Origin: ZLKRG08 sp046048895
GTDB taxonomy: Bacteria > Actinomycetota > Actinomycetes > Nanopelagicales > Nanopelagicaceae
DNA length: 7,397 nt
Assembly: GCA_046048895.1 (NCBI GenBank)
Contig: JBJOFF010000028.1
Span: 1-7,397, forward strand
Reading direction: 5' to 3'
In this document: one piece after another, positions 5,442 to 7,397 of the stretch
How positions within the stretch are numbered: position 1 is the first letter of the stretch
How the letters are laid out: each line of letters opens with the position of its first letter
Translations under genes and position numbers: made by a program
Notes under the pieces: model-generated
The model's database searches: none
What the model was told of the DNA's origin: nothing
What the model saw: the letters and a program-made list of their open reading frames with translations, nothing else

Positions 5442-7102
5442 TGACAACTTACGCACAACCAGCTCCTACTCAAATTAAGCACGCGCCGGTTCAGCCGACT
5501 TCGAAGGGAAGACTCTTTGTAAAGTGGATTACCTCAACAGACCACAAGACCATTGGTTATATGTACTTAATTACCACCTTCGTCTGGTTCTTATTAGGTG
5601 GTTTATTAGCGCTATTTCTACGCGCAGAGTTAGCTCGTCCAGGTCTGCAATTCCTATCTAACGAGCAGTACAACCAGGTATTTACCATGCACGGCACCAT
5701 CATGTTGCTGATGTTTGCTACACCGCTCTTCGTTGGTTTTGCTAACGTCATCATGCCGCTACAAATTGGCGCAGCGGACGTTGCCTTCCCAAGACTTAAT
5801 ATGTTCTCGTTCTGGCTATTTTTATTTGGCGGAATTATGGCGACTGCAGGATTTTTATCTCCTGGCGGCGCAGCATCATTTGGTTGGACTGCATATGCAC
5901 CGCTATCAAATGCAGAGTACTCACCAGGAATTGGTGGAGATCTTTGGATTGTTGGTCTGGCACTTGGTGGTCTTGGCACAATTCTTGGTGGAGTAAATTT
6001 CATTACAACAATTTTCACCATGCGTGCACCGGGTATGACGATGTTCCGTATGTCGATCTTCTCTTGGAACGTACTACTTACATCAATTTTGGTGCTCTTA
6101 GCTTTCCCTCCATTGGCCGCAGCCTTCTTAGCACTTGAAGCAGATCGTCTTTTTGGAACTCATATCTTTGATCCAGCAAATGGTGGTGCGATGTTATGGC
6201 AGCACCTCTTCTGGTTCTTTGGACATCCAGAGGTTTACATTTTGGCGTTGCCGTTTTTCGGTGTGGTTACTGAAATTTTGCCGGTATTTAGTCGTAAGCC
6301 AGTTTTTGGTTATAAAGGTTTGATTGCAGCGACTATTGCAATTGCCGCGCTCTCAGTATCAGTTTGGGCGCACCACTTATTCGCAACTGGACAGGTGCTT
6401 CTTCCATTCTTCTCATTTATGACATTCTTAATTGGTGTCCCAACTGGTGTGAAGTTCTTTAACTGGATCGGCACCATGTGGCGCGGTTCAATTTCAATGG
6501 ATACGCCAATGCTTTGGGCAGTAGGCTTCTTAATTACCTTCTTATTTGGCGGTCTAACTGGAATTATCTTGGCATCTCCGCCACTAGATTTCGCAGTCTC
6601 TGCTTCATATTTCGTAGTTGCGCACTTCCACTACGTGCTCTTCGGTACCGTGGTCTTCGCGATGTTCGGTGGCTTCTATTTCTGGTGGCCAAAGATGACC
6701 GGCAAGATTCTAAATGAGCGTCTTGGCAAAGTTCACTTCTGGACACTCTTCTTCGGTTTCCACTTAACCTTCTTAGTGCAGCACTGGCTAGGAATTATCG
6801 GAATGTCACGTCGTTATGCTGATTATTTGGCAACAGATGGATTTACCACTTTGAATATGATTTCTACTGTTGGATCATTCTTATTAGCGTTATCGATGAT
6901 TCCGTTCTTCATCAATATATGGATTACTCGCAAATCTCCTAAGGTTGAAGTTAATGACCCATGGGGTTACGGACAATCACTTGAGTGGGCGACAACTTGC
7001 CCACCACCTCGTCATAATTTCTATTCAATGCCACGTATTCGCTCAGAGCGACCAGCGTGGGATGTTAACCATCCAGAAGCTCCAATCGAAAGGCTTCACT
7101 AA
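5441..7102 (+). CDS. ctaD: Cytochrome c oxidase subunit I CtaD (aa3-type)
   Basis: Catalytic subunit of the terminal oxidase: reduces O2 to water at the heme a3-CuB site and pumps protons across the membrane. About 12 transmembrane helices in 553 residues, normal length. Ligands are in place: H84 and H397 for heme a, H395 for heme a3, and H262, H311 and H312 for CuB. The H262-Y266 pair in GHPEVY gives the cross-linked tyrosine. The D-channel residues D113 (AADVAFPRLN) and E264 are present. The K-channel lysine of mitochondrial-type enzymes aligns with D354 (WRGSISMDTPMLW). The tail DPWGYGQSLEWATTCPPPRH is typical of actinobacteria, whose oxidase forms a supercomplex with the bcc complex. Start overlaps ctaC by one base; GAAGG at 5426-5430 serves as ribosome binding site. 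Confidence 0.98.
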   Translation: MTTYAQPAPTQIKHAPVQPTSKGRLFVKWITSTDHKTIGYMYLITTFVWFLLGGLLALFLRAELARPGLQFLSNEQYNQVFTMHGTIMLLMFATPLFVGFANVIMPLQIGAADVAFPRLNMFSFWLFLFGGIMATAGFLSPGGAASFGWTAYAPLSNAEYSPGIGGDLWIVGLALGGLGTILGGVNFITTIFTMRAPGMTMFRMSIFSWNVLLTSILVLLAFPPLAAAFLALEADRLFGTHIFDPANGGAMLWQHLFWFFGHPEVYILALPFFGVVTEILPVFSRKPVFGYKGLIAATIAIAALSVSVWAHHLFATGQVLLPFFSFMTFLIGVPTGVKFFNWIGTMWRGSISMDTPMLWAVGFLITFLFGGLTGIILASPPLDFAVSASYFVVAHFHYVLFGTVVFAMFGGFYFWWPKMTGKILNERLGKVHFWTLFFGFHLTFLVQHWLGIIGMSRRYADYLATDGFTTLNMISTVGSFLLALSMIPFFINIWITRKSPKVEVNDPWGYGQSLEWATTCPPPRHNFYSMPRIRSERPAWDVNHPEAPIERLH

Positions 7103-7104
7103 TT

Positions 7105-7397
7105 ATGAAAACCAATTGGGTTCTCTTTAACGGCATTGGTGTCTTCTATTCGATCATGGCCGCGATCTATTGGGTTATCGGTGGCGAACCAGTAGGTATC
7201 GCATGCTTAATTCTTAGCGCAGCGCTTGCATACATGGTTGGTTTCTATGTTTGGTTTACCCAGAAGAAGATCGGAACTCTGCTTCCTGAAGATAATTTGG
7301 AGGCAGAGATCGCAGATGGTGCAGGTGAACTTGGTTTCTATTCACCACATTCATGGTGGCCATTACCAGTTGCTGCTTGCACCATTTTTGCTGGTTT
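7105..7397 (+). CDS. ctaF: Cytochrome c oxidase subunit IV CtaF (actinobacterial type), 3' end outside the window
   Basis: A small membrane subunit of the actinobacterial aa3 oxidase. The 97 visible codons begin MKTNWVLFNGIGVFYSIM. Two hydrophobic helices (about 6-24 and 28-52) are followed by a charged loop with the family block EIADGAGELGFYSPHSWWP (about 71-89), and a third helix starts at the window edge. The ADGAGELGF-SP-SWWP pattern is the feature I recognise. The ATG comes two bases after the ctaD stop, with GAAAGG (7088-7093) inside the end of ctaD as the likely ribosome binding site, so it belongs to the same transcription unit. Frame is open to the end of the window. Confidence 0.92.
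   Translation, partial: MKTNWVLFNGIGVFYSIMAAIYWVIGGEPVGIACLILSAALAYMVGFYVWFTQKKIGTLLPEDNLEAEIADGAGELGFYSPHSWWPLPVAACTIFAG

Noticed and set aside
5557..6021. 154-codon open frame antisense to ctaD
   Set aside because: Composition (Pro, Asn, Lys) follows from the complement of transmembrane codons; ctaD is certain here and no start signal supports the antisense frame.

Overview
The window looks like a piece of a streamlined, mid-GC actinobacterial chromosome. The cytochrome oxidase genes run in the actinobacterial order ctaC-ctaD-ctaF, with the C-terminal tail typical of actinobacterial CtaD and an actinobacterial-type short subunit IV. An erpA-type gene and a DUF3043 membrane protein lie next to them, and an ECF transporter has a fused double ATPase. 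The Lys/Ile-rich codon use and very tight packing would fit freshwater acI-type (Nanopelagicales) actinobacteria, but that lineage assignment is inference.

Left part, minus strand (about 2540 down to 1): a vitamin-uptake operon. A cobalamin riboswitch, recognised by its B12 box and conserved core, is followed by a rho-independent terminator, then a small secreted protein with four cysteines, then EcfT, then EcfA, which overlaps EcfT by ATGA and runs off the window. The substrate-binding S component is not in the window. The riboswitch argues that the cargo is a corrinoid, a corrinoid precursor or cobalt. EcfT has a start-codon problem: its conserved N-terminus lies upstream of the only ordinary start codon, in the -1 frame relative to the preceding gene.

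Middle, divergent from that operon: an aldo/keto reductase on the plus strand (2605-3606). Its stop overlaps, tail to tail, the stop of a DUF3043 membrane protein on the minus strand.

Right part, plus strand (4271 to the end): erpA (A-type Fe-S carrier), then the aa3-type cytochrome c oxidase genes ctaC, ctaD and ctaF, the last cut by the window edge. The ctaC-ctaD-ctaF set is tightly coupled (1-nt overlap, then a 2-nt gap). ctaC appears to be transcribed leaderless from its own promoter. Two substitutions in the oxidase deserve a look: Ile for Glu in the CuA motif of CtaC, and Asp at the K-channel lysine position of CtaD.

The gaps over 100 bases are 2298-2604 (riboswitch, terminator, inverted repeat) and 4140-4270 (divergent promoters). 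No tRNA, rRNA, CRISPR array, insertion sequence or attachment site was seen.
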